Assembly (NCBI GenBank): GCA_021229015.1
Contig: CM037782.1
Location: 57,285,518 to 57,349,517 of the forward strand
Reading direction: 5' to 3'
DNA: 64,000 bases
Source of the DNA: Solen grandis
Taxonomy: Eukaryota > Mollusca > Bivalvia > Adapedonta > Solenidae
Shown here: positions 48,218 to 60,560 of the stretch, piece by piece
Numbering within the stretch: position 1 is the first letter of the stretch
How the letters are laid out: each line of letters starts with the position of its first letter
Program-made: the position numbers and the translations under genes
Notes under the pieces: generated by a model
Told to the model about the DNA's origin: nothing
The model's database searches: none
What the model saw: the letters and a program-made list of their open reading frames with translations, nothing else

Positions 48218-48800
48218 CCAAGCTGCACAAGTTCATGTCCTGAATGAAATATTCATGAAGTTTTAAGTCTGTAGTACAAATACTTTCAGAGTTACGTGCG
48301 TCACAAGGTGCACACATTCATGTCCTGAATAATATAACCATGAAGTTTTAAGTCTGTAGTATAAATACTTTCAGAGTTACGTGCGTCACAAGGTGCACAC
48401 ATTCATGTCCTGAATAATATAACCATGAAGTATTAAGTCTGTAGTATAAATACTTTCGGAGTTACGTGCGTCACAAGGTGCACACATTCATGTCCTGAAT
48501 AATATATCCATGAAGTATCAAGTCTGTAGTATAAATACTTTCAGAGTTACGTGCGTCACAAGGTGCGCAAATTCATGTCCTGAATAATATATCCATGAAG
48601 TATCAAGTCTGTAGTACAAATACTTTCGGAGTTACGTGCGTCGCAATGTGCGCAAATTCATGTCCTGAATAATATATCCATGAAGTATCAAGTCTGTAGT
48701 ATAAATACTTTCAGAGTTGATACGTGTCACAAAATTTCGGGACGGACGGACGTACGTACGTACGGCCGGACGGACAAAGGCAAATCTATATCCCCCCATA
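48218..48800 (+). repeat. 85-bp tandem array with GGAC-rich end
   Basis: Six units at an exact 85-bp spacing. The shared motif AAGGTGCACACATTCATGTC or a variant occurs at 48305, 48390, 48475, 48560 and 48645, and the first, more divergent unit starts at about 48220. Each unit includes AAGTCTGTAGTATAAATACT and GAGTTACGTGCGTCAC. The array ends in GGACGGACGTACGTACG, then TATATCCCCCCATATTTTTG. Confidence 0.92.
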
Positions 48801-48840
48801 TTTTTGTTGGGGGCATAAAAAAAGGTCCAAAATCAAATTA

Positions 48841-49834
48841 AACAAGAGGGCCATGATGGCCCTGAATCGCTCACTTGATTAATATTGCATTCATTGTCTT
48901 TTATAAAAGAGCAAAATAATCTTAATTGCAAACAAAAACTGTACCCGTGGTCAAAATATTGAGTCAGCTATAAAATCAGGCGACCCCAAGAGCCATGTTT
49001 TGAAAACTTGGTTCAGGTCCACAGGGCCATGTTACATACCAAATATCTAAACCCATGTTGTTGTGGTTTCTGACAAGGATCTTTCCTAGGTAAGTCTATG
49101 TAAAATAAAGTGACCCCTGGGCGGGGCCAATTTTGACCCCAGGGCCATGATTTGAACATACTTGATAGATGTCCATAAGGCAATAATACACAATAAATAT
49201 CTAAACTCCAGGCCTTGTGTTTTCTGCGAAGACGATTTTTATAGATTTTCCTATTTTCCTTTTTAAGCCTATGTAAAATCAAGTTACCCCTGGGGTGGGG
49301 CAAATTTTGACCCCAGGGCCATAATTTGAACAAACCTGATAGATGTTTATAAAGCCATGTTACACACTAAATATCTTAACTCCACGCCTTGTGGTTTCTA
49401 AGAAGTATTTTCTATTTTTCCCTATATAAGCCTATGTAAAATAAGGTGACCCCCGGGGCAGGGCCAATTTTGATCCAGGGCCATGATTTGAACAAACTTT
49501 GTAGAGGTCTACTAGACAATGCTACACACCAAATATCTAAGCTCTAAGCCTTGCATTTTTTCAGAAGAAGAATTTGAAGTTTCATTTTTAACATCTATTG
49601 TTAGCTCCTGTGACCTACTTTTTCAACCAATCAAAGTAATTTGAACAACTTTGATAGAGGGCACCATAAGGATGATTCCTGTGAAGTTTAGTCAAAATCT
49701 CTTCAGTGGTTTAGGAGGAGATGTTGTTTAAAGGAAATTGTTGACGCCAGACACAGGCACGCACGGACGGACGCACGACGGACAAAAGGCGATCACAATA
49801 GCTCACCATGAGCACGTTGTGCTCAGGTGAGCTA
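48841..49834 (+). mobile_element. Non-autonomous element with 3' terminal hairpin
   Basis: Begins with AACAAGAGGGCCATGATGGC, which includes the palindrome GGGCCATGATGGCCC. It contains three to four divergent units of about 165-172 bp, each with GCCTATGTAAAAT and CCCAGGGCCATGATTTGAAC (about 49092, 49264, 49428). It ends in a near-perfect hairpin, 49799-49834 (TAGCTCACCATGAGCAC with GTGCTCAGGTGAGCTA). No ORF. A 3' hairpin followed by CTAA is compatible with a Helitron-like end, but that is inference. Confidence 0.65.
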
Positions 49835-50054
49835 AAAAGGTCAATGAAGTTTAAAGCAATCATGCTTGTCGTTCCATTTTCACTACCGGGAATTAATTAA
49901 CATTTTAGGGTCAGGTCACCTAGTACTACCTACATGCCAAGATGAAGACAAATATCGTCTTATTCCTCGCATGTCTTTCTTAAATCTACATCATGCAGGG
50001 AATTGATTCATTCTACAACAACCTCAACGCCACGTTCTGTCGCGCTAGACTTAT

Positions 50055-50400
50055 TTAGCTCACCTGAGCTCAACGTGGTCAAGGTAAGCTATTGTGACCG
50101 ATGAATGTCCGGCGTCCGTTAAACGGATTCCGTTAAAATCAAAAGGATCCGTCAAAGAGGACAGAGTCTGTTTTCCTTATATGTATTTAGAACAAATCTG
50201 AAAAATCTTCTTTTGCAAAAGTTCTGTCCGGATTTCAAAGATTTTTGCACAGATGTTTCTTGGGTCACTCTCCATCATGATTATAAAAATTAATTTGGTC
50301 ACAAAACATGGCCGCCAAGAGGCGGAGCCCGTTTTCCATATATGTATATAGTACAGATTTGAAAATTCTTCTTGTCCAAAAGTACATATTGGATTTTAAA
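50055..50400 (-). mobile_element. Inverted second copy of the hairpin-ended element (3' part)
   Basis: Starts TAGCTCACCTGAGCTCAACG, the reverse of the terminal hairpin of the 48.8-49.8 kb element. GTAAGCTATTGTGACCG and CGGCGTCCGTT follow, in the same order reversed. The remainder differs, so it may be another family sharing the terminus. Confidence 0.6.
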
Positions 50401-50805
50401 GATTTTAAACTGCGGCTTGCCGCCGTTTTTACTAGCCTCACACGCTTTACAGGCCTTGCTGACCTTGCTGATTTGCATATTTGACACTACAAGTTTAACT
50501 GTATCTATGCATTGCGATTCTGCACTAACGAATACGAGTAGAATATGCTACAGAGACGTTTAATCATAACCGTATCCGATTTTTATGTGTTCTTGTTTGT
50601 TAACATGTTTTCTTTTACCATTATTTTACTCTGTAAACATTCATCTTAAGCGTGGAAAATATATCCGACAGAGCGAGGTTTTTACAAATCATCGTGTGCA
50701 TTGTCACTCTGTCTCACTGAGGAAAGAATCTTTGACTTAATTCCGAGAAGATTATCAAAGTAGATTAAATCTGATACTTTTCGTTTCAGCGTTTCTATAC
50801 ATTTG

Positions 50806-51496
50806 TATGGTGGCATATTTCTGCCACCCACTTATCCACTTAGCTATGTCGAAACTTTTCTGAAAAAATGTCACATAGTCAGTTAGTATCTGGCAAGTAG
50901 AAAACATTCGTGTTGTCCTCTTAGGTATCTTAACAGAACAAAACCACTACTGCCAGCCATATATTCACTTAAGATAACTGGTTATATCGCCTTTTTTCAA
51001 GTTAGTCAGTTAAATTATGTGGATAACAAGCATTTTTTCACATAATTATCTGGAAAAAGGCATGGTATCCAGTTAAAATAAGTGAATATGTGATTGGACG
51101 TAGTGGGCACTAACAGACAGTTAAGTCCTGTTAACCCTTTCCCTCATAGAGAACACCATGAAAAGACCTATGCGAACAGCATAAAACCAGATCAGCCTGG
51201 GAGTAACTCGCAGGCTGATCAGGTTTTATGTTGTTCGCTGCTCCCCAGTGGTCTGGAAATGAGGACTTTATAATTAAATTTGGTAAGGTTTAACTGTGGT
51301 TTTCTGCAGATCAGGCTTTATGTGGTACCTATTGAGTGCGTCAAAATAAGTCCATATGAGGGAAAGGGTTAAGATACCTAAGTAGATAACTTGAAAATTT
51401 GCTACTTGCCAGATACTAACTGAATATGTGACAATTTTTCAGAAAGGTTTCAACATAGCTAAGTGGATAAGTGGCTGGCAGAAATATGCCACCATA
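50806..51496. mobile_element. Long-TIR fold-back element, copy A, carrying a MITE
   Basis: Left end TATGGTGGCATATTTCTGCC and right end, reversed, TATGGTGGCATATTTCTGCC are identical. Homology continues inward (CACTTATCCACTTAGCTATG; CAGTTAGTATCTGGCAAGTA), so almost the whole element pairs with itself. ATACATTTG flanks both sides if the terminal ATA is counted as duplicated target (CATTTG at least). The 51135-51368 MITE sits inside. Copy B is at 56025-56492. Confidence 0.82.
51135..51368. mobile_element. piggyBac-like MITE, copy 2 (complete)
   Basis: 234 bp flanked by TTAA at 51131-51134 and 51369-51372. Terminal inverted repeat CCCTTTCCCTCATA. An off-centre hairpin at about 51174-51238 has arms of roughly 30 bp (GCGAACAGCATAAAACCAGA). 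The empty site is preserved in the fold-back copy at 56.0 kb. TTAA duplication with CCC-starting ends is the pattern of the piggyBac superfamily. Confidence 0.88.
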
Positions 51497-51499
51497 CAT

Positions 51500-54010
51500 T
51501 TGCTATTTGGACACGCACATTTTTGTCAAGTTTATCCATTTAAAGTTATATCAGATTAAAACACCAGTCTTGGAATGTTTTCACTGAGACACTACAATAC
51601 TGCTCAAGGCATTTAAAGGTAATGACGTATGTTACCAAAATAAACCATCAGTTTGCAAGTAACTCGTATGTAAATAAGGTTACGTACTATTTTCAACTCG
51701 CCGATACATCTTAGAATTTAAATGTTACATGGAAGTCTGCTCAGAAAGAGAATACATACATAGTGGTGAATATTAAACCTAATCAGCAAGCAAGTTACTG
51801 GCGTGCTGATCTGGTTTCACCTTGATCGCATTAATTATTCCCTCGATCTTAAATTTTGTTATATGTTCATGAAGTGAATTTCATGTCACCTGTTTGTTAT
51901 CGCTACACTCCGATCGACAATACAATTTGAATAAGTGGTAAAAAAGAAAAGATAAAACGAAACTATTGTCAAGTAAATAGAATACGTTTATGACATAGAT
52001 TGTTAGTTTATACATGTAGTAAAACGTTTAATGACATAGGTTGTTAGTTTATAAAAATGTTATGTACATAATATCTGATTAAATACATCTTTAAATTTGG
52101 CCATATTCCATATCGATTTAAGAATTGTCAATAAATTGTCCATTCATCAAAACCACATGAATACATCGGAATTACTTTCAGTCATTAAATATCATCTTTT
52201 GACAAACTGTATACACGTTTGAGTTACATAAGTTACATTAAATGCATGAGGAAGTATATGTTTGAGAATATTAAGACCATTGCTACGAGCTTCTTTCTCT
52301 ACACATGCCATTGTTCATGAATTTGTTGCCATATAGGATCGAATCCACGACTACCTGCTATCGGGGCAAACGCTAAAATACTCGACCACCTGGAGCAATA
52401 CTCTCAAACTATGTAAAATTTTGCAAACATGTAAGGCACGTAATAAATAAAGAAACTAATGAATATGCTAATCCTTTAAATAATTTTTGTAAGACTAATA
52501 AGCCACGTGACGATGATGATATATACTTGATTTATACAATTATAACTTGTTTTTTTCCATATTAAATCAAGGAGTAAAAAAAAAATTAAAAAAAATAAAA
52601 ACGAAGGGGAAAAAAGGAAAATTAATTGCCCACGAAAAGATAATTATTTTACTGCCAGATATCAGTTTGGTTTTAACTTTCACCAGAAGTTTTCATATAG
52701 ATGCCTCACTGCAATATCACACCAAAGAAATCATATCACTGATAGACTTAGTAAAAAAAAAAATGGCGAGAAAAAGGATTACAAGATACATTGTCAAATT
52801 AATTGGATATACATAAACAACACAATATTGTCACTAAACATACACATGACCTGACCTGTGTAAGTTTGTTACATATCCCTTACATCCTGACTTCTACACA
52901 AGGTCACCGCCATCTGATATCATATATACACATATACATATATGTAATGCAGATAAACAGGAACGCAGTCCTACGAGTATAAGACCGTTATAAATTCGCC
53001 AATGAATTTATTACCATATTTGGATCCTAGGTGAAGGCATATATCCCCGTTTCGTTCTGAAAGTGTGTCCATAATTTTTATTATTCCATATTTACTCTAG
53101 TATTTACATTTTATTATCAATAATCAGATACATATTTACATTCATTGATTAATATTGATCCTATTATTGAATGAATGAAATAAGATACTGTTTGTATTAC
53201 TATGTATTCATGACAATTGTATATCAAGGACATTTCAGCGTCTGATTTCAATTTTAGCTCTTTTTTTTGAAATTCAAATTTATGTTCAGGAAACCACAAA
53301 AGCTTATGAATCATGTATTAAAACATGACTTAAGGTATATTTGCCAAATGCTTAGGGTCTAAAAAGTCACATTTTAGTGTTTTTATGAAAATTTGGCAAA
53401 TATTTCAATAAAAAAGCAGTGTGGAAAAACAAAAGTGATGAATGAGGTTTACATTTTTATTTTTACATTTTGGAAAGCATTTATATCAACGGATTGAATC
53501 TGAAAAAATAATGAAAATCAGTTCATTGAATTTTTTTTATTTCATGGTTTTTGGTAGCCTTTGTTAACATTTTGGTCCTGACACAACGGCGATTTTTGCT
53601 CGTTTTGTATTTTCCATGTACGTTTGATAGTATTTTCATCTGTAACTTATAAAACACATAATGAGTTACACATTGTGTTAAAATAATCTGAAAAAAATAT
53701 TTTGGTATGTAATTATAGTATTACGAATGCAGTCTTTCTAATTTTTTAATGCTTTGATTTTATAACAAATTTTTGGCAAACAGTGGTGTTTTACCATAAG
53801 TTAAATCTCTAAAACGAACATGGCGACCCCCTTTTTTTAATTCAAAGTACTTATGTGCAAAATTTAAGAAAAATCTGTCCGCTAGTAAAAACCCGCTGAA
53901 ACGCCTTTAAAACTAAAATGTACGAAGACAATTTATTACTGTGTTTGTCTTTATCAAATGTTTGTTCTGATCTGTTCCTTCACTTATTTTTAAGCCGAAA
54001 GGTACACCAT
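51500..54010. other. Intergenic stretch downstream of the IFI44-like gene
   Basis: AT-rich. A tRNA-like SINE fragment lies at 52325-52402. The frame at 52547-52816 is Lys/Ile-rich and unrecognised. A possible polyA signal for the IFI44-like gene (AATAAA on the minus strand) lies at 53937-53932. Confidence 0.45.
52325..52402 (-). mobile_element. tRNA-like SINE head
   Basis: The minus strand shows CCAGGTGGTCGAGTATTTTA (degenerate A box) and GTGGATTCGATCCTATATGG (B box GGATTCGATCC), about 45 bp apart as in tRNA-derived SINEs. Confidence 0.45.
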
Positions 54011-54014
54011 GAAA

Positions 54015-57000
54015 TCAGGGACTTGTTTCGGAGGTATTTTCGACGTCGTCCATGAAATTGTAAAAGAAATCCTCGCAAGCTCTCAACATCTGACGAAGAT
54101 TATACAGTGCCAGAGTGTTGATGGCGTCGGTGGTTTCTATTTCAAACTCGTAGTTCTTCGTCGGCAAGACGCGTCCTCTTGGGATTCCAAGAATCTGGGA
54201 AATGCTGCCGACGAGGTCCTTGATGGTGTCACTCATGAACACATTCGTCAGGTCGGAGTCGACCGCTGGGCACACCTTGTCAACCTTCGTTAAGAGGACA
54301 ACCTGTGGGACCTCTGTAAACAAACAATAAACAAGAAATATTTGTAAAAAATATATACCCCCTCATATGCCATAATATTTATATAGCTTTATTGTATGTA
54401 TGATGTTTGACTTGAAAACGTGGGCATGTCACAAATTGGTCCAAACCTTTTCCAGTCACCTGTTTGCATCAAGTCATCAAGTGTGGGTCATTCAACAGTT
54501 TGGGATTAACTTCGGATTTACATTTGGAAGACGGACATGTTCAGGTTAAATTTAAATTTTATCAATCAGACAAGGATCAAACTAATTTGTTATAATAATT
54601 TTAAGACACTGTATGTTGCGATATTCATATTGTTATTTGTCACTTGTTAATATCTAAAATATATTTGGTTAACTAGTTTGTTGTTGGCTTTTCTTTGTTG
54701 CGCCATTTCATCACATTGGCTATAAAACAACAATCATAATAAGTTTGAGACTTAAAGGTCAAATAGAACTTAAGCTATCACTCGGACAAGGTTTGGCCTA
54801 CCGACAGACTGACCGATGGACCGACCGACCGACATGTACAAAACAACATGCAACCTCTTCTTCGAAGGGGGGGGGGCATAATAATTAAAGATATAGGCCA
54901 CATAGGTTATCCCAGAAAACAATTAGGTCATTCTTTGTAAAGAGGAACACTTATTACATATGTAAACAATAAATATGGTATCTTAAACAAAGTACCGTGC
55001 CAGCCTTTCTTAAAGGATCGTCTAAGGGAACACAGTTAACATGATGAATTGGAAATGAATTTATTATTACATTTAGTCAAAAACTGTATAATCATGAGAA
55101 AAAGAACAGAGTTACAAATTAATGTTTCTTTTTATATACATGGATTATGTTAAAATGACATGCTTATCAATCGATTAAAAATAACTGACACCTTTTACCA
55201 AATAGCTGTTTCTCTAATATACTAGTAATTATAAATTAGGTCTTTGAAATTGGATATAAGGCCTTCTTTTGCTGATTTAAAAAAGGTCCAAGGAGAATCT
55301 GAAAAGGAGGCCCTTGTACCATGATGGCCGCTTTTGTTTTCTGCTCATCACATGCTTGTATATACCTTTCTGATATATCTTTCTCTGGATAGATTTGATT
55401 TTTTCAACCATCTTCTCCGACAGAACGTTTACGGCTGTACCGTCCACCACCAGACACACACAGTGGATTTTGTCACCAAATGTTGGCTTTTCTCTATAGC
55501 CCGATACTTCAGGGGAAATAGATGCCGCAGGATTGAACTAAAAAGGGAAAAATCTCTTTTCAATGAAACTTGAAAACATCCGCCAAAATGTTTAAGCCCT
55601 ATATTTTCAAATAAACGTTCTTAAAATAAAATAAACACACTTAATTGGTTTCATATCTAGCATAGAGAACGCAGACGCAATATTTGAAATAATTCAAATA
55701 CACAGTTTCGGAACTTTGTCTTTTTATATAATATTTATTAAATCTAGGCTTTTTTGGTGTTAAAATATGTTCTATAAATTAAAAAAAAAAATGACACGGA
55801 CGAAAACTACACAGGCTGGTTCATGAAGACATTTAAAAGCAAGAAGACAGAAATAACCATGCCTTTATTATTGAAGCAGTATGAGGCTATAGCTTGAATA
55901 TAGTTTCAGCTAAATAATGGAATTTAATTGTTAAGATGCTCATACCTGGGATGAAGTTTCTGAGACTTCTTATCTTCTTAACTATAATCCACCAAGTATG
56001 AAAATGTGTATCAGAATGTTAGAGTATGGTGGCATATTTCTGCCAGCCACTTATCCACTAGCTATGTCAAAACTTTTCTGAAAAATTGTCACATATTCAG
56101 TTACTATCTTGCAAGTAGAAAATTTTCAAATTATCCTCTTGGGTATATCAACAGGACAAAACTGTCTGCTAGTGCCCACTACTGCTAATCACGTATTCAC
56201 TTAGGTTAACTGGATATCATGATTTTTTCCAGATACTTGTGTGACAAAATGCTTGTTATCCACATAATTTAACTTACTAATTTGAAAATAAGCACGATAT
56301 CCAGTTATATTAAGTAAATATATGGTTGGCAGTTGTGGGGCACTATCAGACAGTTTTGTCCTTTTAAGATACCTAAGAGGATAACACGAAAGTTTTCTAC
56401 TTGCCAGATACTAACTGAATATGTGACAATTCTTTTTCGGAAAAGTTTCGACATAGTAAGCAGGTAAGTGCCTGGCAGAATATGCCATCATATTAGAGCA
56501 TACCCGGTATCTATCCGGCACGTGACCATCCAGAAGGTATCCGACGTCATGGGCGGTGAGCCCAGAGCTTTCTTCTAGTCCCATTGTATCACAGAGGCGG
56601 AAGTTCAGTGGTTTTCCCGACGAACCACGAATCTTGTACATCCGGTACTAAAAATGGCAAACACGTGGAAGAGAATAGGTAGATATTTAATATACCATAT
56701 ATACAAACATTCTTCAACACTGCACTTTGTCCATAGTTGATATAATTTCGGCATAATATTATGTTCTCAATAACATACATGTATCAAAATCAGAGTTATG
56801 GTTCTTGTACATTGCACTTCTCCTCATTGAAATCTATATACCTATGATGTTTCATGATGATACCGTTTATAGTTTTTGTGTTATGCTCCGGACGAAAGTA
56901 TGACGGGCGAACGGACGGACAAAGAGGTAACTATATGCTCTCCCTTCGGGTAGCATAAAAGCAGACCATTCTGCAACTGATTTGATACTTATCGATTCAT

Positions 57001-59418
57001 TTGAGTTAGAAAGGCGCAATTTTAAAACTTGTTCAGACAGAAAATAATTTCCGTCCAGATGTTACTTTCAGCAAGTCAATGCTTGCATTTAATAGTTATT
57101 AAGAGTTATTGCTTTGGAACTGACCATCGCTGTAATAGCATTTCAATTAAAGTGGGTGGAAGGGTCTTCTAGTGCAATTTAAGAGACACCCGGATGGAAC
57201 TACTGACCTTTTCACTAGCAACTGGAAATTAACGGGATGATAAAGGGTTCGGTTCATTAGTTAGCAAAGCATAATTACCGAAGAAGTAATGCTTTCTTCT
57301 GAACTGCCGCTGCTCGCTTGTCCAGTCACGTGACCTCGAAAAACAGACGAGATTGTATTAAAGAAGCTAGATTTCCCCGCCCCGACAGGTCCCAGTACCA
57401 GGATGTTGAGCGACTGGGCTTTAGAATGTTTTGGTGGTCTGTAATCCTCGACCTGTGCCTTTAACTCTTCGTACGACTGAAATTTAAGCACATTAATATT
57501 TCAATAAAATGTATCAAATGTATGATAAATATATTTGTAATTGTAATTAATCTATATTTTCAACTAAATTTATCAGAGTATGTATGGCGTAAAAATAAAA
57601 TATAAGTGGGCAAAGTAAATTGCACATACTTTTAAAACGTTTGGATTTCCTTTTTGATCAATGCACCCGGGTAAGGAAATACAAAGGGCTCCATTTAGGA
57701 CATTGTGGGTTCAAGCTCAGTTGGAGGTAAGCATTTTGAAATGGTCTTCCCAGATACTTTTTCAGTAAATTTGGGAAGGGTAAAAGTATCAAGATAAAGA
57801 TCTGGGACCGAATGTTGGTGGTTCGAACGCAGTTCTACTCTTCAGACGCTTTGAATTATTTGAATGCAGTTACAGTCGAAAGATTTAGTACTTATTTGCT
57901 AATCGACGATGTAAATATAGAATATAAGGAGTGAGTCAGACTGACACGAGAAACAACGTACCTCACGGTCCCAGTTGACAGTACTTCTCCATGTATCCCC
58001 AGTTTTCCCCGTTGTTTGTTCTATAAAATAAATGTGATAGTGTTATCTGAATATATAAGACTTTGTGTATAATAACGCATCAATAAACATGGCTACATCA
58101 GATAAAAGAACACATTTTCTACTTTTTTGTTGGAAAACATTTATCAGCCATAAGGTTGAAGCTGCAAAGAAATCTGGATTTTTCTTTGGGTTAAGATTTA
58201 TTCCTTTTTTTTAAGGATCTGAGATGAAAAATGATGCAAGTGATGCTAAATTTGGACAGGAGAAGTGATGGGAAATTGAGTTTTAAGAAGGGGTTTCTTT
58301 ATTAAGCATAATGTGGGAAAATGCTTAACCTAGACTATTTCTACGGTAATAGATGAATTTAAAACAAATCGATTCACCTCTAGCTCCTGAATAAAATATC
58401 TAGTGCTATTACATTTCTTTTCACATACATTTTTGTATTCGTGTTATCAACATATCCAATAATATCTGAATAACAAAATAAACGGATGAACAGATATTCA
58501 AAATAAATATTAAATAAACAACAATAAATATCATTGTAGAAATATATAAACATTCTTTATCAACATGGAAACACGTATGTTGATTCAGAATAATCAGAGG
58601 TCGATTTTGACGAAATTTCAGAAAATAAATACTTTAATTATAGCTCAAAATTGAAACAAAAAACTTTACGACATACAAACAAAACCTACACGTAGCGAAT
58701 AAACATTCAGATCACAGACCGTCTTGTTGTCAGAAAAAATATTTCTCAATATGGAAATATAATGATTCCTCATAATGAGTGATCATTTTTTACATGAAAA
58801 CACAAGAAAACGAATGTATTATATATATTTAAAATTATATTTTTTTCCCAAAACTATCTGAAATATAAACAAAACTTACCCTTGACTGAATAAACCTCCA
58901 GATCACTGACCGTCAAGCTGTTACCTATAACAGCTGATTTAGAGACACCTTGCATGTCGTATGTATGTCCCATGTTGTAGGAACCATTCAGTGTGTAGTA
59001 TGAACTTTGACGACTCGGCGTTCCGGTAAATGTAAGCAAATCATTGCCTCCCCCAAAAGTAGGACCGTAACTACCGTTATAGAAAATGGCATTAACTGTG
59101 CTTGCCAGATTTAACCACGAATTGTAGAGGTGATTGATATGAGGGCGTTTTCAAAGAAAATAGAAACGCTTTCATGTCAGAAGTATAAGTGCCATTTGAA
59201 GACGACGTCCAGTTCTGTTCTGTATAGCCGCCATATACATAGCCCTCCGTGTTGTAGATGACGGTGACTGTGGGCCCCTGGTTGTCACATTTCTGGTGGA
59301 AGGTGGAGGCGCTACTGCCGTCACGTGTGAAACTGTAGAGCAGGTCGAACTTCTTTGGTCCAGATTTTATCCATTTTTCAAGTTGCTTCTTGTCACCAGG
59401 TTCCAGTCTACCGGACAT
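54015..59418 (-). CDS. IFI44-like protein: TLDc domain plus GTPase, six exons, one frame break
   Basis: Cytosolic family related to interferon-induced protein 44; a role in antiviral response is inferred from vertebrate members. Exons: 59418-58880, 58020-57962, 57476-57279, 56647-56504, 55537-55366 and 54313-54015. All have GT/AG borders and consistent phases, about 469 aa (IFI44 is 444). Exon 1 is a TLDc domain: LLYSFTRDGSSASTFHQKCD, MKAFLFSL, then FYNGSYGPTFGGGNDLLTF and VSDLEVYSVKG. The GTPase follows: Walker A LGPVGAGKSSFFNTI (exon 3), G3-like LCDTMGLEE (exon 4), DKIHCVCLVVDG (exon 5) and TKVD specificity motif QVVLLTKVDKV (exon 6). The frame in exon 1 shifts by one base near 59140-59146: KTP must continue as HINHLYNSWLNLAS. 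With one base fewer, exon 1 ends in the phase exon 2 needs. Either a sequence error or a recent null allele. Confidence 0.87.
56025..56492. mobile_element. Long-TIR fold-back element, copy B (empty site for the MITE)
   Basis: 468 bp. Left TATGGTGGCATATTTCTGCC pairs with the right end TGGCAGAATATGCCATCATA. TTAGAG flanks both sides. At the position where copy A carries the MITE this copy reads TCCTTTTAAGATACCTAAG, uninterrupted. It lies in intron 4 of the IFI44-like gene, 12 bp from the exon 4 donor. Confidence 0.82.
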
Positions 59419-60135
59419 ATTGATGATTGTTATGTAAGCAGATGATCTGAAGTTAAGAGATTGAATAAATAGAATAATGATGTGTTGTTGGATAACATGT
59501 AAGGGGATATCCGCCTATATTATAATTACTATTTCTAATACTATTTCTAATTTTCAATCTTGAATTACTTATTTAAATTTAATTTGAAACATGTAACACC
59601 GCATTTCCTAAATACCTCTAATTACATGTATTTATTACATATACATAGGATCTGATATGAATTGTTTTTCATATCAAAGTTTACCAAACGAGTTCATGAA
59701 AATGTTTTAATTGAGCCTCTAATATGAAATGACAATTCATGTCAGGTTCTTTTTATCATATGACCAATACTGACAGCTATGGTTGTGAACGAATCACTTT
59801 TGTAATCTAACACCAAGAAAATAGTTTCAAATAATAAATGAATATTACGATATAACGCGTGTATTTCTCATACATTTTCAACACCATATGAATAAAGTTG
59901 CATCAAACATATTTAATCCAGCTGTTGGAGTTCAACACACTATGCATATATTTAGAATACACGTACATGACGCGGAGTGATGTAATTCAGCCTTAAAGAT
60001 ATATGTAACGTGTTAAATATAAGCAAAATTTGTGATGATTATACGAAACCGGAAACAGCTGTTTGAGCATAATGTCAATGGTAAAAAAGACATTTATCCA
60101 GATAATAGAAGCCTACGCTCGCTACGCTCTTCTAT

Positions 60136-60325
60136 TGTCAAAATGTTAGAAACCGGTATGGTTATACTGAATTTTCCTTCCTGTCGTTCAGCCTTTCGTA
60201 CAGTTGTGCAAACGCCTTCGTACTGAATTAGTGCAAAAATAAAGTATTCGCGCTTGACCATGGATCTGAACGACAGTAAGGAAAATTCAGTATAAACCAT
60301 ACCGGTTTCTAACATTTTGAAAACA
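60136..60325. repeat. Hairpin-forming inverted repeat
   Basis: AAAATGTTAGAAACCGGTAT followed by GGTTATACTGAATTTTCCTT pairs with the reverse of the segment ending ACCGGTTTCTAACATTTT. Arms are about 57 bp, nearly identical, with a loop near 75 bp. Lies upstream of the IFI44-like gene. Confidence 0.85.
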
Positions 60326-60409
60326 GTACCAGCACATGACATTTTCCTCTTGTCCAATCAGATGCTGGTATTTGTTTTTAGCACATGATGATTTGGATGG
60401 AAACGCACT

Positions 60410-60560
60410 TATGTATGCCTTCCAGCTGGCTTGCGGTAGGTCGGTGGTTCTACCCGGTTACCTCTGTGTACTCGAGGCCTTCCTCAACCTGTAATTAGCT
60501 GGACGTCGCTATATGATTGAAATACTATTGTAGTGACGGTAAACCCCAATACAACAACAA
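60410..60560 (+). mobile_element. SINE 3' region, plus orientation
   Basis: AGGTCGGTGGTTCTACCCGG, GTAATTAGCTGGACGTCGCT and ATATGATTGAAATACTATTG, ending GACGGTAAACCCCAATACAA and CAACAACAAC. Reads as the full 3' half of the family seen at 9.4, 11.6, 21.8 and 24.6 kb. Confidence 0.65.

Noticed and set aside
48218..48735. CRISPR-like regularly spaced repeat
   Set aside because: Units are contiguous 85-bp tandem copies with no unique spacers, in a eukaryotic repeat element.
52547..52816. 89-codon Lys/Ile-rich frame
   Set aside because: Composition follows A-runs; no family, no splice context, AT-rich flank.
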